In this document: piece by piece, positions 26,416 through 35,265 of the stretch | Layout: each line of letters starts with the position of its first letter | Position numbering within the stretch: the first letter of the stretch is position 1 | NCBI RefSeq assembly: GCF_016919405.1 | Contig: NZ_CP070352.1 | Coordinates: forward strand, 1,302,001-1,366,000 | Source of the DNA: Ensifer sp. PDNC004 | Lineage (GTDB): Bacteria; Pseudomonadota; Alphaproteobacteria; Rhizobiales; Rhizobiaceae | Direction: 5' to 3' | Length of the DNA: 64,000 nucleotides | Position numbers and translations under genes: made by a program | The notes under the pieces: model-generated | What the model was told of the DNA's origin: nothing | Database searches by the model: none | What the model saw: the letters and a program-made list of their open reading frames with translations, nothing else

Positions 26416-27207
26416 TCAGGCGGCGAAGGCCGCAACCGGGCGGTTGCGGCTGTCGACGGCCACCATCACGAAAGTCCCGGTGACGGTCAGCACGCGCACG
26501 CCGCTGAGCAGTTCTTCCGACCAGAGCTCGACCTCGATCGTTGTGGAACTGCGTCCGGTCCGGGTGACCCGCGCCAGCGTATCGACGATCGTTCCGGCGG
26601 CGACACGCCGCTTGAAATCGCCACTGCAGGAGGCGAGCGCCATCAATTTTCCGGTCAGCCGGCTCGCGGCGACGAAGGCCGCCTTCGTCATCTGGGCGAG
26701 TGCATCGCCGCCGAAGAGCGCGCCGGCGCTGTTGGTCTGGCCCGGAAAAATGATGTCGGTCATGCCGACGAAATCGGCCGCGGGCACAGCTGGCGTGGGC
26801 TCGGCGAGCGGCGGAAGGTGCCAGTCGGCACCTTTGTCCTGCGGCATCCCAACCATGGTGAACTGTCCGCGTGAGCAAAGATCGCGGCCGCCGGTCGCAA
26901 GGTCTTCGGCCACCATCTCGACGTCGACGACCATCGAGAGCCGCCCGACGCGCACCGGGCGGCCAGAGAAACTGACGGTCTGGCCGATGCGGGCGGGTGC
27001 GCGAAAGTCGATCCGGTCGCAGGAGGCGGTGACGAAGGGAACGCGGCCGTGGCGGGTGGCGACGATGAAGGCGATCCGGTCCATCAGCGCCAATGCGGCA
27101 CCCCCGAAGAGGGTGCCGTGATGATTGGTGTCGCCGGGAAAGACGATATCGGCGAGGGTCTGTGGCGCCGGGGTTTCCCCCGACGCCGCTTCCGTGTGGT
27201 CCGTCAT
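26416..27207 (-). CDS. Acyl-CoA thioesterase with two hotdog domains
   Basis: A 263-residue protein made of two tandem hotdog domains, about residues 18-125 and 147-255, each with the family motif (FPGDTNHHGTLFGG and FPGQTNSAGALFGG). It probably hydrolyses acyl-CoA esters. The Asn and Thr residues that flank the conserved Gly-rich turn are retained in both halves. Its ATG overlaps the metE stop as ATGA, so it is translated with metE and should also be under the cobalamin riboswitch. The functional link to methionine synthesis is not obvious. Confidence 0.88.
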   Translation of the reverse strand: MTDHTEAASGETPAPQTLADIVFPGDTNHHGTLFGGAALALMDRIAFIVATRHGRVPFVTASCDRIDFRAPARIGQTVSFSGRPVRVGRLSMVVDVEMVAEDLATGGRDLCSRGQFTMVGMPQDKGADWHLPPLAEPTPAVPAADFVGMTDIIFPGQTNSAGALFGGDALAQMTKAAFVAASRLTGKLMALASCSGDFKRRVAAGTIVDTLARVTRTGRSSTTIEVELWSEELLSGVRVLTVTGTFVMVAVDSRNRPVAAFAA

Positions 27208-29555
27208 GCGCGAAGCGCCTTGCGGGGATCATCCGCGAAGGCCTGGCGCAGGGCGCGCGCCGCCGCCACCATGTTGACAAGCGCCGGCCGGGTTTCCTCC
27301 CAGCGCCTGGTCTTCAGCCCGCAATCCGGGTTGACCCAGATCTGCGCCGGCGTCAGCCCTTCGGTCGCGCGCTCGATGAGATGCACCATTTCATCCACCG
27401 CCGGTACGCGGGGCGAATGGATATCGTAGACGCCCGGGCCGATCTCGTTCGGATAGGCCCTTCCGGTGAACGCGCCGAGCAGTTCCATCTTCGATCGCGA
27501 CGTCTCGATCGAAATCACGTCGGCATCCATTGCCGCGATCGCCGGCATGATGTCGTTGAACTCCGAGTAGCACATATGGGTGTGGATCTGGGTGGCGTCG
27601 CCGACGCCGGCGGCGCTGAGGCGGAAGCACTCCACCGCCCAGTCGAGATAGGCCTTGCGGTCGGCGGCCTTGAGCGGCAGGCCCTCGCGCAGCGCCGGCT
27701 CGTCGATCTGGATGATGGCGATGCCCGATGCCTCGAGGTCCCTGACTTCGTCGCTAAGCGCCAGCGCGATCTGCCGGCACACCACCGACCGCGGCAGGTC
27801 GTCGCGCACGAAGGACCATTGCAGCATGGTGACCGGACCCGTCAGCATGCCCTTGACCGGTCGATCGGTCAGTGACTGTGCAAAGGCCGCCCATTCGACC
27901 GTCATCGGGTTTGGCCGAGAAACGTCGCCGAAGATGATCGGCGGGCGCACGTAGCGCGAACCGTAGCTCTGTACCCAGCCACTTCGGGTAAAGGCGTAGC
28001 CCGAGAGCTGCTCGCCGAAATACTGCACCATGTCATTGCGCTCGAACTCGCCGTGTACCAGCACGTCGATGCCGATCTCCTCCTGCCAGCGCACCGCCTG
28101 CTCGGTCTCCCGGCGCAGATAGGCGGTGTAGTCGACATAGCTGAGTTCGCCCTTGGCATGCAGGGAACGGGCCTGCCGTACTTCCGGCGTCTGCGGGAAG
28201 GAGCCGATCGTCGTCGTCGGGAAAAGCGGCAACGGCAGCGCGTCCGCCTGGAGCGCGCGACGGGCCGGGAAGGGAGACCGGCGCTCGCTGTCGGCTGCCG
28301 TCAGCGCCTTCAGTCGCCCGGCAACGAGTGGATCATGGATCCTGAGCGACGTCAGACGCGCCTTGGCAGCTTCGCTCGATGCCGCAAAGGCCCTTTCCGG
28401 ATGGGCAAGCCCCGGCTCGAAGGCGCGGGCAAGAAGGCTCAACTCGTCGAGCTTCTGCACGGCGAAAGCGAGCCACGAGGCAAGCTCCGGGTCGAGCGCC
28501 TGTTCCAGGTCGAGGTCGACGGGCACATGCAGGAGCGAGCACGAGGGCGAAAGCTCGATCCGGTCGCGGCCATGGGCGGAGATGAGCGGCTGCAGGCGGC
28601 GCAACAGGCCGGCAAGATCCGTCCTCCAGACGTTGCGGCCGTCGATGATGCCGAGCGACAGCACTCGGTCAGCCGGAGCGGACTGGAGGAGGACCTCGAT
28701 CTGCTGCGGCGCGCGCACGAGATCGACATGCAGGCCCGCGATCGGCAGCGCCAGGGCGCTCACCATATTGTCGCCGATCGCGCCGAAATAGGTCGCAAGC
28801 ATGATCCGGAGCCCGGGAACCTTCGCCCGGAACGTATGATAGGCAAGGTCCAGGGCCTGCCTTTCCCGGTTGGTGAGATCGAGCACTAGGCAAGGCTCGT
28901 CGATCTGAACCCAGTCGGCGCCGGCATTGGCAAGTTCGGTTAGCAGCTCGACGTATACGGGAAGCAGGCGCTCGATCAGGTCCAGGGGATCGAAATCTCC
29001 GCCCTTCGCCTTGCCGAGCTTGAGGAAGGTCACCGGGCCAAGCAGGACCGGGCGGGTTCGATAGCCGAGGGCTTCGGCCTCGAGAAAGGCTTCGAGCGGC
29101 CGGTTACGCGTCAGCGCAAAGCGTTGATCCGCTTCGAATTCGGGCACCATGTAGTGGTAGTTGGTATCGAACCACTTGGTCATCTCGAGTGCGGCGTTGC
29201 CGCCGTCACCCGCATGCGTGCAACCGGAAGCGCAGGGCGAACCGGTCGAGCCGCGCGCCATGGCGAAATAGGTATCGAGATCGACGGGACCGCCCTCCCA
29301 GCCATAGGCGGCCGGGACCGCACCGACGAGCACGGCAGTATCGAGCACGTGGTCGTAGAACGAGAAATCGTTCGAAGGGAGGATGTCGATGCCGCGCGCC
29401 TTTTGCGCCGCCCAGTTTTCGGCCCGAAGCCGGCGGCCGACGTCGAAAAGGTCGTCACGGCTGATCTTGCCGGACCAGTAGCGTTCAAGCGCGAATTTCA
29501 GTTCGCGGTGGCGGCCGATGCGCGGGAAGCCGAGATTGGCAGTCTTGATGGTCAT
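27204..29555 (-). CDS. metE: Cobalamin-independent methionine synthase MetE
   Basis: 5-methyltetrahydropteroyltriglutamate-homocysteine methyltransferase, 783 residues, which makes methionine without B12. The duplicated barrel is complete, from NLGFPRIGRHRELK at the N terminus to the zinc site in the second half (HTHMCY with the His and Cys ligands, and NPDCGLKTR with the last Cys). I start at 29555, where AAGGAA touches the ATG. A cobalamin riboswitch fills the leader and a LysR-type site abuts the -35, so the gene is probably shut off by B12 and activated by a MetR-like protein. Confidence 0.96.
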   Translation of the reverse strand: MTIKTANLGFPRIGRHRELKFALERYWSGKISRDDLFDVGRRLRAENWAAQKARGIDILPSNDFSFYDHVLDTAVLVGAVPAAYGWEGGPVDLDTYFAMARGSTGSPCASGCTHAGDGGNAALEMTKWFDTNYHYMVPEFEADQRFALTRNRPLEAFLEAEALGYRTRPVLLGPVTFLKLGKAKGGDFDPLDLIERLLPVYVELLTELANAGADWVQIDEPCLVLDLTNRERQALDLAYHTFRAKVPGLRIMLATYFGAIGDNMVSALALPIAGLHVDLVRAPQQIEVLLQSAPADRVLSLGIIDGRNVWRTDLAGLLRRLQPLISAHGRDRIELSPSCSLLHVPVDLDLEQALDPELASWLAFAVQKLDELSLLARAFEPGLAHPERAFAASSEAAKARLTSLRIHDPLVAGRLKALTAADSERRSPFPARRALQADALPLPLFPTTTIGSFPQTPEVRQARSLHAKGELSYVDYTAYLRRETEQAVRWQEEIGIDVLVHGEFERNDMVQYFGEQLSGYAFTRSGWVQSYGSRYVRPPIIFGDVSRPNPMTVEWAAFAQSLTDRPVKGMLTGPVTMLQWSFVRDDLPRSVVCRQIALALSDEVRDLEASGIAIIQIDEPALREGLPLKAADRKAYLDWAVECFRLSAAGVGDATQIHTHMCYSEFNDIMPAIAAMDADVISIETSRSKMELLGAFTGRAYPNEIGPGVYDIHSPRVPAVDEMVHLIERATEGLTPAQIWVNPDCGLKTRRWEETRPALVNMVAAARALRQAFADDPRKALRA

Positions 29556-29669
29556 TTCCTTACCCCGAAGGTTGAAGGGCAAGGCTTGAATGCGACGCAT
29601 CCGCGACGCGAGAAGGGTCCCGCGTCGTCAACGCGCCCCATCGGACACCCCGCCCGTGGACGTTGTTTA

Positions 29670-29862
29670 TCGCGGCAGGTCTCCTGGCTTGCGGGTCAAC
29701 GCGGACCGTTCCGTCTTCCCGAGGCGTCTTCCTCAGTGACATCATCGAACGGCCGCTCTCCGCCTACAGTTGCGGGGGCAGCTCCGGCCTGGGCGCTTGT
29801 CAGCGCCGCACCGAATTCCCTCTTAGCTCCGCCCCGCCGGATGGCGAGGCGCAGAACCACGA
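29670..29862 (-). ncRNA. Cobalamin riboswitch of metE
   Basis: The minus strand has the same core order as the nrdHIEF element: AGAGGGAATTCGGTGCGG, GCTGCCCCCGCAACTGTAG, TCACTGAGGAAGACGCC, AAGCCAGGAGACCTGCC. Stem P1 pairs TCGTGG with CCGCGA. It begins about 2 bases after the predicted transcription start. The segment 29642-29664, just 3' of it, is shared exactly with the nrd leader. Control of metE by B12 riboswitches is well established. Confidence 0.95.
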
Positions 29863-29870
29863 TGTCGGGA

Positions 29871-29899
29871 ACAATGCCCTGCAATCGCTCGGCCGTCAA
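29871..29899 (-). promoter_or_regulatory. metE promoter
   Basis: TTGACG on the minus strand (29894-29899), 17 bases, then CATTGT (29871-29876). The -10 is weak, as expected for a promoter needing an activator. The start would fall near 29864, just before the riboswitch. The -35 overlaps the stop codon of the DUF1127 gene. Confidence 0.5.
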
Positions 29900-30207
29900 T
29901 CGCATAAAGAAATGCTTATGTCTTTATTCTCTCCGGCCTGGGCGCGGGGCGAAACGCGGGCAATGCGCGGTCCTTCGCTGCAAACTGCTTTCGCGGCGGG
30001 TTGCACCGGCACGGGCTTGGGCTCCTCCGGCCAGTGCCACGGATCCGCGGTGTCGCCGACGCGCGCACGGATATGTTCCTGGTCCCGCGTCAGGCCGATA
30101 TCCCGGAGCTGGAACTCGTTGAACGTGTCGATGGCGACCGGAGGACTGAGGGTCCTGTCGGCCCAATTCAGGGCATGGTAAATCATTGATCGCACTGCGC
30201 TAAGCAT
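29896..30207 (-). CDS. DUF1127 domain protein
   Basis: A 103-residue protein. Residues about 25-50 (FNEFQLRDIGLTRDQEHIRARV) match the DUF1127 helix seen in many small rhizobial proteins, some linked to RNA binding or phosphate and nitrogen stress. The rest is longer and proline-rich compared with the usual 45-70 residues. GAGGA lies 5-6 bases before the ATG at 30207. Its last codons contain the LysR-like motif of the metE promoter, so transcription of this gene runs into metE. Confidence 0.75.
   Translation of the reverse strand: MLSAVRSMIYHALNWADRTLSPPVAIDTFNEFQLRDIGLTRDQEHIRARVGDTADPWHWPEEPKPVPVQPAAKAVCSEGPRIARVSPRAQAGENKDISISLCD
29902..29919. promoter_or_regulatory. MetR-like LysR site upstream of metE
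   Basis: GCATAAAGAAATGCTTAT, with symmetric GCAT and ATGC arms, abuts the metE -35. Its centre lies about 46 bases before the predicted start, the usual place for LysR activators. A near copy that differs by one missing A lies before the LysR gene at 30295. Confidence 0.6.
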
Positions 30208-30294
30208 TGCTATCCTCACTTCTCTACAAGGCGTGTGTTCGCGAAAAAAGTGAGGTTTTTTGCCGTTTCGCGCAAAGCGATTTCTCGCATGCTG

Positions 30295-30311
30295 GCATAA
30301 AGAATGCTTAT
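30295..30311. promoter_or_regulatory. Second copy of the MetR-like motif
   Basis: GCATAAAGAATGCTTAT lies 9 bases before the ATG of the LysR gene and matches the metE-side motif except for one deleted A. So close to the start, it is more likely an autorepression site. Confidence 0.6.
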
Positions 30312-30320
30312 CTCAGCGTC

Positions 30321-31265
30321 ATGAGCAAGATTCCCCCTATGAGTGCAGTGCGCGCCTTCGAGGCCGCCGCCAGGCACCTGAGTTTCACCCGCGCCGCCGA
30401 AGAGCTTGGCATGACGCAGGCGGCCGTCAGCTATCAGATCCGGTTGTTGGAGGAACGCATCGGCGCGCCGCTCTTTGTCCGCCTTCCGCGCGAGGTGCGG
30501 CTGACCGGTGCCGGGCGGCAGCTGGCGCCAAAGGTAACCGAAGCGATCGATCTTTTAGGGGCGGCCTTCTCGGAGATTGCCGACAAGACCGAACATCACC
30601 TGCACATTTCGGTGCTACCGACCGTCGTTTCGAGCTGGCTCGGCCAGCGGCTCGCCACCTTCCAGACCGCGCATCCGAACATCAGCATCAGGGTCCACAT
30701 GTCGACCGAGCTGGTCGATTTCAAGCGTGACGCTATCGATCTCGCGGTGCGCAGCGGTGCCGGCGACTGGCCGGGAAACGATGTCTTTCCCTTGTTTCCG
30801 CTCGATTACGTGCCGGTCTGCACGCCGTCCTTCCTGGAGAAACATCAACTCAAGGAGCCCGCCGATGTTCTGAGGATCCGGCGTTTCGGCAATGCCAACT
30901 GGTGGCGGCGGTGGATGATCGAAACCGGCGTCGAGCCGCCGGCGAGCAATGGTACCGAGCTGATCTTCGACGTCCAGGCGATGGATGTCGCCACCATCCT
31001 GGCGGATCACGGCATGGCGATTGCCGTCTCGACCTTCCTGATGGATGAACTGAAGAGCGGCCGGCTGATCCGGCCGTTCGAGCATGTGGTGCGCGACGGC
31101 CGCGCCTATTGGCTGGTCTATCCGCAAAGCACCAGGCGGCAGAAGAAGATCCAGGCCTTTCGCGACTGGGTCGTCGCCGAAGCAGACGCGTCGAATGCGA
31201 TGCTTGCGACCGTCATGGAGCAGTCCTGTCCGGCATCTTTTCGGGGCAAACTCGGCGCAAAGTAA
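30321..31265 (+). CDS. LysR family regulator, MetR-like candidate (GcvA-type sequence)
   Basis: A 314-residue LysR-type regulator. Its N-terminal domain (LSFTRAAEELGMTQAAVSYQIRLLE) is of the GcvA branch and is followed by a full effector-binding domain. I use the ATG at 30321; an ATG at 30339 is also possible and neither has a strong ribosome binding site. The shared motif upstream of this gene and of metE suggests that it activates metE and controls itself, as MetR does elsewhere. That role is inferred from position and motif, not from the protein sequence. Confidence 0.85.
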   Translation: MSKIPPMSAVRAFEAAARHLSFTRAAEELGMTQAAVSYQIRLLEERIGAPLFVRLPREVRLTGAGRQLAPKVTEAIDLLGAAFSEIADKTEHHLHISVLPTVVSSWLGQRLATFQTAHPNISIRVHMSTELVDFKRDAIDLAVRSGAGDWPGNDVFPLFPLDYVPVCTPSFLEKHQLKEPADVLRIRRFGNANWWRRWMIETGVEPPASNGTELIFDVQAMDVATILADHGMAIAVSTFLMDELKSGRLIRPFEHVVRDGRAYWLVYPQSTRRQKKIQAFRDWVVAEADASNAMLATVMEQSCPASFRGKLGAK

Positions 31266-31378
31266 TGAGCCTGGGGAAAGAAGACGCAGACGCATCTGGT
31301 GCGCGCGTGCCGGTTCGCGCCGGCCGGGCTTCTGAAAATGACGCTTTCATGGAGAAACTGAAAATCAGCTGAGAACGG

Positions 31379-31396
31379 CTGTTACCAAACTGACAT
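31379..31396 (+). promoter_or_regulatory. PHO-box-like direct repeat
   Basis: CTGTTAC (31379-31385) and CTGACAT (31390-31396) are imperfect copies of the CTGTCAT half-site, set 11 bases apart as PhoB requires. They lie about 95-110 bases before the phosphodiesterase gene, which suggests induction under phosphate limitation. Confidence 0.6.
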
Positions 31397-31489
31397 GGCG
31401 GCTCCCTAAAGACTGCGGCCAACCGCAGAGAAGGGGAGAGACAACCCTCCGACGCGGATACCGCAAGCCATTGTCGGAGGCCCGTTTCC

Positions 31490-32332
31490 ATGAAAATCGT
31501 CCAGATCAGCGACACCCATCTCAGCCCCGCCAAAAGCCATTTCAACGGCAATTGGGAACCGGTTCGCGCCTGGATCGAGGCGGCGGCGCCCGATCTCGTC
31601 ATCCACACGGGCGATGTCACCATCGATGGTGCCGACCACGAAGACGACATCACCTTCTCGCTCGATCTGATCGGTCAGCTCTCGATGCCGGTCGCGATCG
31701 TTCCCGGCAATCACGATGTCGGCCATCTACCGGGCTCGCACCAGCCTGTGGATCCCGTCCGGCTTGCCCGCTGGCGCCGTCTCGCTGGTCCGGACTACTG
31801 GGGCCGCGACCATGGCGACTGGCGGCTGCTCGGCCTCAACAGCCTGCTGATCGGCTTCGAAGACGACGAAGAAGACAGGCAATTTGCCTGGCTGGAGGAG
31901 CAGCTGCTTGGTCGCGACGGCCGCCGGGTGGCGGTCTTCGCCCACAAGCCGCTCTTCGTCGACGACCCGGCCGAGGGCGACACCGGCTACTGGGGCATCC
32001 GTCCCCGCCAGCGCCAGCGCCTCTTTGATCTTTTCGCCGAAGCCGAGGTGGCGTTGCATGCAAGCGGTCACCTGCACTGGGCCTGGACCGGCGAACATGC
32101 CGGGACGTCGCTCGTCTGGGCGCCGCCGACCTCCTTCATCATCGACACGCTGGAACGGCCGATGCCGGGCGAGCGGCTGGTCGGTGCCGTCGTGCACGAA
32201 CTCACCGATGCCGGCGTGACCAGCGAAATCGTCGCGGTGCCGGGTCTGACGAGCCACGTGCTCGACCCGATCGTCGAGGAGGTCTATCCGCTCGCCGCCA
32301 AGAAGAAGGTTCGCGTGGAGGCAGCGCAATGA
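31490..32332 (+). CDS. Metallophosphoesterase / cyclic- or glycero-phosphodiesterase
   Basis: A 280-residue calcineurin-like phosphodiesterase of the Icc/CpdA/GpdQ type. The two-metal site is complete: Asp8 and His10 (DTH), GD at 41-42, GNHD at 73-76, and later AHK and SGHLH. No signal peptide, so it acts in the cytoplasm. It is the first gene of a five-gene operon with a Ugp-like importer; its stop overlaps the ATPase start as ATGA. The likely job is to cleave imported phosphodiesters such as glycerophosphodiesters to release phosphate. Confidence 0.88.
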   Translation: MKIVQISDTHLSPAKSHFNGNWEPVRAWIEAAAPDLVIHTGDVTIDGADHEDDITFSLDLIGQLSMPVAIVPGNHDVGHLPGSHQPVDPVRLARWRRLAGPDYWGRDHGDWRLLGLNSLLIGFEDDEEDRQFAWLEEQLLGRDGRRVAVFAHKPLFVDDPAEGDTGYWGIRPRQRQRLFDLFAEAEVALHASGHLHWAWTGEHAGTSLVWAPPTSFIIDTLERPMPGERLVGAVVHELTDAGVTSEIVAVPGLTSHVLDPIVEEVYPLAAKKKVRVEAAQ

Positions 32333-33495
32333 GCGTGCTTTCGCTGGATGGCATCACCAAGTCCTATGGCGGCAACGCCATCCTGAAGGGCGTCAGCCTG
32401 GAGGCGGAAGCCGGCGAGTTCATTGCGCTCGTCGGCCCTTCCGGCTGCGGCAAGAGCACGCTTCTGCGCATCGTCGCCGGCCTCGATCACGGCGATGCCG
32501 GCGAGATCGTGATCGGCGGCCGCAGTGTCGCGCGGATGGCGGCGGCCGATCGCAACGTGGCGATGGTGTTCCAGTCCTACGCGCTCTATCCGCACCTGAC
32601 CGCAGGTCAAAACATTTCGGTGCCGCTCGCCATGCGGCGCCTGACGGCGATGCAGCGCTTGCCGGTCATCGGCAATCTCCTGCCGGGGCAGAAGCAGATC
32701 CGCAGCGATATCCAGCGCCAGGTCAAGGAGATGGCCGGAGCGCTGAAGATCGATCATCTGCTCGACCGCAAGCCCGGCCAGATGTCCGGCGGCCAGCGCC
32801 AGCGCGTAGCGCTTGCCCGCGCCATGGTGCGCCGCCCGGCCGTCTTCCTGATGGATGAGCCGCTCTCCAATCTCGACGCCAACCTGCGCGTCCATGCCCG
32901 CGGCGAAATCGTGGACCTGCACCGCCGCGCCGGCGTGCCGACACTCTATGTCACGCACGACCAGTCCGAAGCGCTGTCGATGGCCGACCGCGTCGCCGTC
33001 ATGATCGGCGGCAATCTCTTGCAGCTGGCGAGCCCGAAGGAGATCTACGACAACCCCTCGCATATCGAGGTCGCGCGCTTCCTCGGCCAGCCGAAGATCA
33101 ACGTGCTCGAAACCCGCACGGATACGGCAAGCATCGTGCGCTTCGGCGATCTCGTGCTTCTGGCAAGCCGCGGGCAGGCGCCGGATGCGGCGGTGAAGCT
33201 CGCGATCCGCCCGGAATTCGTGCGCTTTCATGCGGCAGGTGCCGGCCGGCTGACTGCGCGGGTCGAGCGCATGGAGTTTCTCGGCTCCGAGGTGATCGTC
33301 CACGCACGCCTCGATGCGATCGGCGCGGTGGTCACCGCCAAGGCAGCACCCGCCGAAGCCGCAGCACTCGCGATCGGTCAGCCCGTCGATGTCGCGTTCA
33401 TGCCGGAACGGGCGATGCTGTTCGACGGCGAGGGCACCCGGGTGGCAGCCGAGCCGATCGCTATCGCCGCGACGCTGGAGAAGGTCCATGGCTAG
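32329..33495 (+). CDS. Ugp/MalK-type ABC transporter ATP-binding protein
   Basis: A 388-residue ATPase. Walker A is GPSGCGKST at 36-44, the Q-loop glutamine is residue 82, the signature is MSGGQ at 152-156 and Walker B is VFLMDEP at 172-178. The C-terminal third is a TOBE/MOP-type regulatory domain. Between the Q-loop and the signature, residues about 103-130 form an insert of roughly two dozen residues not present in MalK. It powers the importer with the next two permeases and the binding protein. Confidence 0.9.
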   Translation: MSVLSLDGITKSYGGNAILKGVSLEAEAGEFIALVGPSGCGKSTLLRIVAGLDHGDAGEIVIGGRSVARMAAADRNVAMVFQSYALYPHLTAGQNISVPLAMRRLTAMQRLPVIGNLLPGQKQIRSDIQRQVKEMAGALKIDHLLDRKPGQMSGGQRQRVALARAMVRRPAVFLMDEPLSNLDANLRVHARGEIVDLHRRAGVPTLYVTHDQSEALSMADRVAVMIGGNLLQLASPKEIYDNPSHIEVARFLGQPKINVLETRTDTASIVRFGDLVLLASRGQAPDAAVKLAIRPEFVRFHAAGAGRLTARVERMEFLGSEVIVHARLDAIGAVVTAKAAPAEAAALAIGQPVDVAFMPERAMLFDGEGTRVAAEPIAIAATLEKVHG

Positions 33496-34408
33496 TGTCG
33501 CGACCTTCGAAACGGCGATCGCTGCGCCCCATCCCGACCGCCGCGAAGCGCGCATCGCCTGGTTGCTGGCGCTGCCGGCCATCACGCTGCTCTTCCTCTT
33601 CATCCTGCTACCGACCGCAGCCGTGATCGTGCTCGGCTTCACCGATTTCGAGCTCGGCTACGGCAGCTTCCGTTTCGTCGGTTTCGAGAACTATGCCGAG
33701 CTCTTCGGCGACCGCACCTTCCGTCGCTCGCTCTGGAACACCGCCGTCTACACCGCGATCGTCACGCCGGTGTCGATCCTGCTTTCGCTGGCGATCGCCA
33801 TGTTGATCGAGGCGGAAACCAAGGGCAGGGCCTTTTTCCGGACCGTCTATTTCCTGCCGGTCGCCTCGCTGCTCGTCGCCATGGCCACGGTCTGGCAATT
33901 CCTGTTCCACCCGACCATCGGCCCGATCAACACCTTCCTCGCCGTTTTCGGCATCGCCGGCCCGAACTGGCTCGGCGCCTCCAGCACGGTGCTTTACGGT
34001 CTCTCGATCATCGGCATCTGGCAGTCCGTCGGCTTCAACATGGTGCTGTTCCTCGCCGGCCTCACCGCCATCCCGCGGGAACTCTACGCCGCAGCCGAAG
34101 TCGACGGCGCAAAATCCTGGTTCGATCGTTTTCGGCTGGTGACCTGGCCGATGCTCGGGCCGACGACGCTGTTCGTCACCACCATTAGCATCATCAATTC
34201 GGTGAAGGTGTTCGAGACGGTGAAGACGCTGACCGAAGGCGGTCCGAACAAGGCGTCGGAAGTGCTGCTCTTCACCATCTACCAGGAAGGCTTCGTCTAT
34301 CTGCGCGTCGGCTACGCCTCGGCGATGACCGTGGTCTTCCTCGCAATCCTCGTCGTCCTGATGTTTCTGCAGTACCGCGTGCTTGACCGGAAGGTGCACT
34401 ACGCATGA
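33488..34408 (+). CDS. UgpA-like ABC transporter permease
   Basis: A 306-residue MalF/UgpA-type inner-membrane permease with about six helices. The cytoplasmic EAA loop reads ELYAAAEVDGAKSWFDRFR, which contacts the ATPase. The ATG at 33488 overlaps the end of the ATPase gene by 8 bases. It pairs with the UgpE-like permease immediately downstream (ATGA overlap). Confidence 0.9.
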   Translation: MASVATFETAIAAPHPDRREARIAWLLALPAITLLFLFILLPTAAVIVLGFTDFELGYGSFRFVGFENYAELFGDRTFRRSLWNTAVYTAIVTPVSILLSLAIAMLIEAETKGRAFFRTVYFLPVASLLVAMATVWQFLFHPTIGPINTFLAVFGIAGPNWLGASSTVLYGLSIIGIWQSVGFNMVLFLAGLTAIPRELYAAAEVDGAKSWFDRFRLVTWPMLGPTTLFVTTISIINSVKVFETVKTLTEGGPNKASEVLLFTIYQEGFVYLRVGYASAMTVVFLAILVVLMFLQYRVLDRKVHYA

Positions 34409-35241
34409 CCAGCAACGCCTTCTCCGTCGCCCGCATCGCCCGTCTGACGGTGCTGTCGCTCGGCGCCCTTATCTTCCTTGCGCCCTACATCTTCATGGTC
34501 TCGACCGCAGGCAAGGCGCAGAGCGAGATCTTTTCCTCGTCGCTGTCGCTGATTCCTGAGCAGTGGTCCTACATCGAGAACTTCTCCAAGGCGCTATCGC
34601 GCGTCTCGATGTCGACGCTGCTCTTCAACGGCGTGATCGTCTGCGCGCTGATCTTCGTCATCCAGATCGTCGTCGCCATACCTTGCGCCTATGCCATGGC
34701 GAAGCTGAAGTTCCGGGCCGCCCGCACCATGATGGTTCTGGTCATGCTCGGACTGCTCGTGCCGATCCATGCGACGGCGCTGCCGATCTACGTGGCCTTC
34801 GACCGGCTCTCGGTGCTGAACAGCTACACGGCTCTGGTGGCGCCCTTCTCGATCTCGGTCTTTGCGATCTTCCTGTTCCTGCAGTTCTTCCGCGCCATGC
34901 CCGACGATCTGATCCATGCGGCGCGCCTCGATGGCATGTCTGAGGCCGGCATCGTCGCGCGCGTCATCGTGCCGAACGCCTGGCCGGCGATCACGGCTTT
35001 TGCGATCTTCTCGGTCGTTGCGCACTGGAACGATCTCTTCTGGCCGCTGATCGTCGTCACCAACCAGGATTATGCCACCCCGCCGCTCGGTCTTCTCTAC
35101 TTCCGCGCCGCGGAGGCCGGCGACGACTACGGCGCGCTGATGGCGGCCACCCTCATCATCACCCTTCCCCTCGTGACCGCCTTTCTGCTCGCGCAGAAGC
35201 GCTTCGTCGAGGGCATCACAATGACCGGTCTCAAAGGCTGA
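34405..35241 (+). CDS. UgpE-like ABC transporter permease
   Basis: A 278-residue MalG/UgpE-type permease with six predicted helices and the EAA loop DLIHAARLDGMSEAGIVAR. Its ATG overlaps the UgpA-like stop. With that protein it forms the channel of the phosphate-regulated importer. Confidence 0.9.
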   Translation: MTSNAFSVARIARLTVLSLGALIFLAPYIFMVSTAGKAQSEIFSSSLSLIPEQWSYIENFSKALSRVSMSTLLFNGVIVCALIFVIQIVVAIPCAYAMAKLKFRAARTMMVLVMLGLLVPIHATALPIYVAFDRLSVLNSYTALVAPFSISVFAIFLFLQFFRAMPDDLIHAARLDGMSEAGIVARVIVPNAWPAITAFAIFSVVAHWNDLFWPLIVVTNQDYATPPLGLLYFRAAEAGDDYGALMAATLIITLPLVTAFLLAQKRFVEGITMTGLKG

Positions 35242-35265
35242 ACGGTCCAACCTGGAGCGCAACCC

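Noticed and set aside
31265..31372. 35-codon frame overlapping the LysR stop
   Set aside because: The TAATG overlap is suggestive, but there is no ribosome binding site, no domain and no codon evidence; left out of the features.
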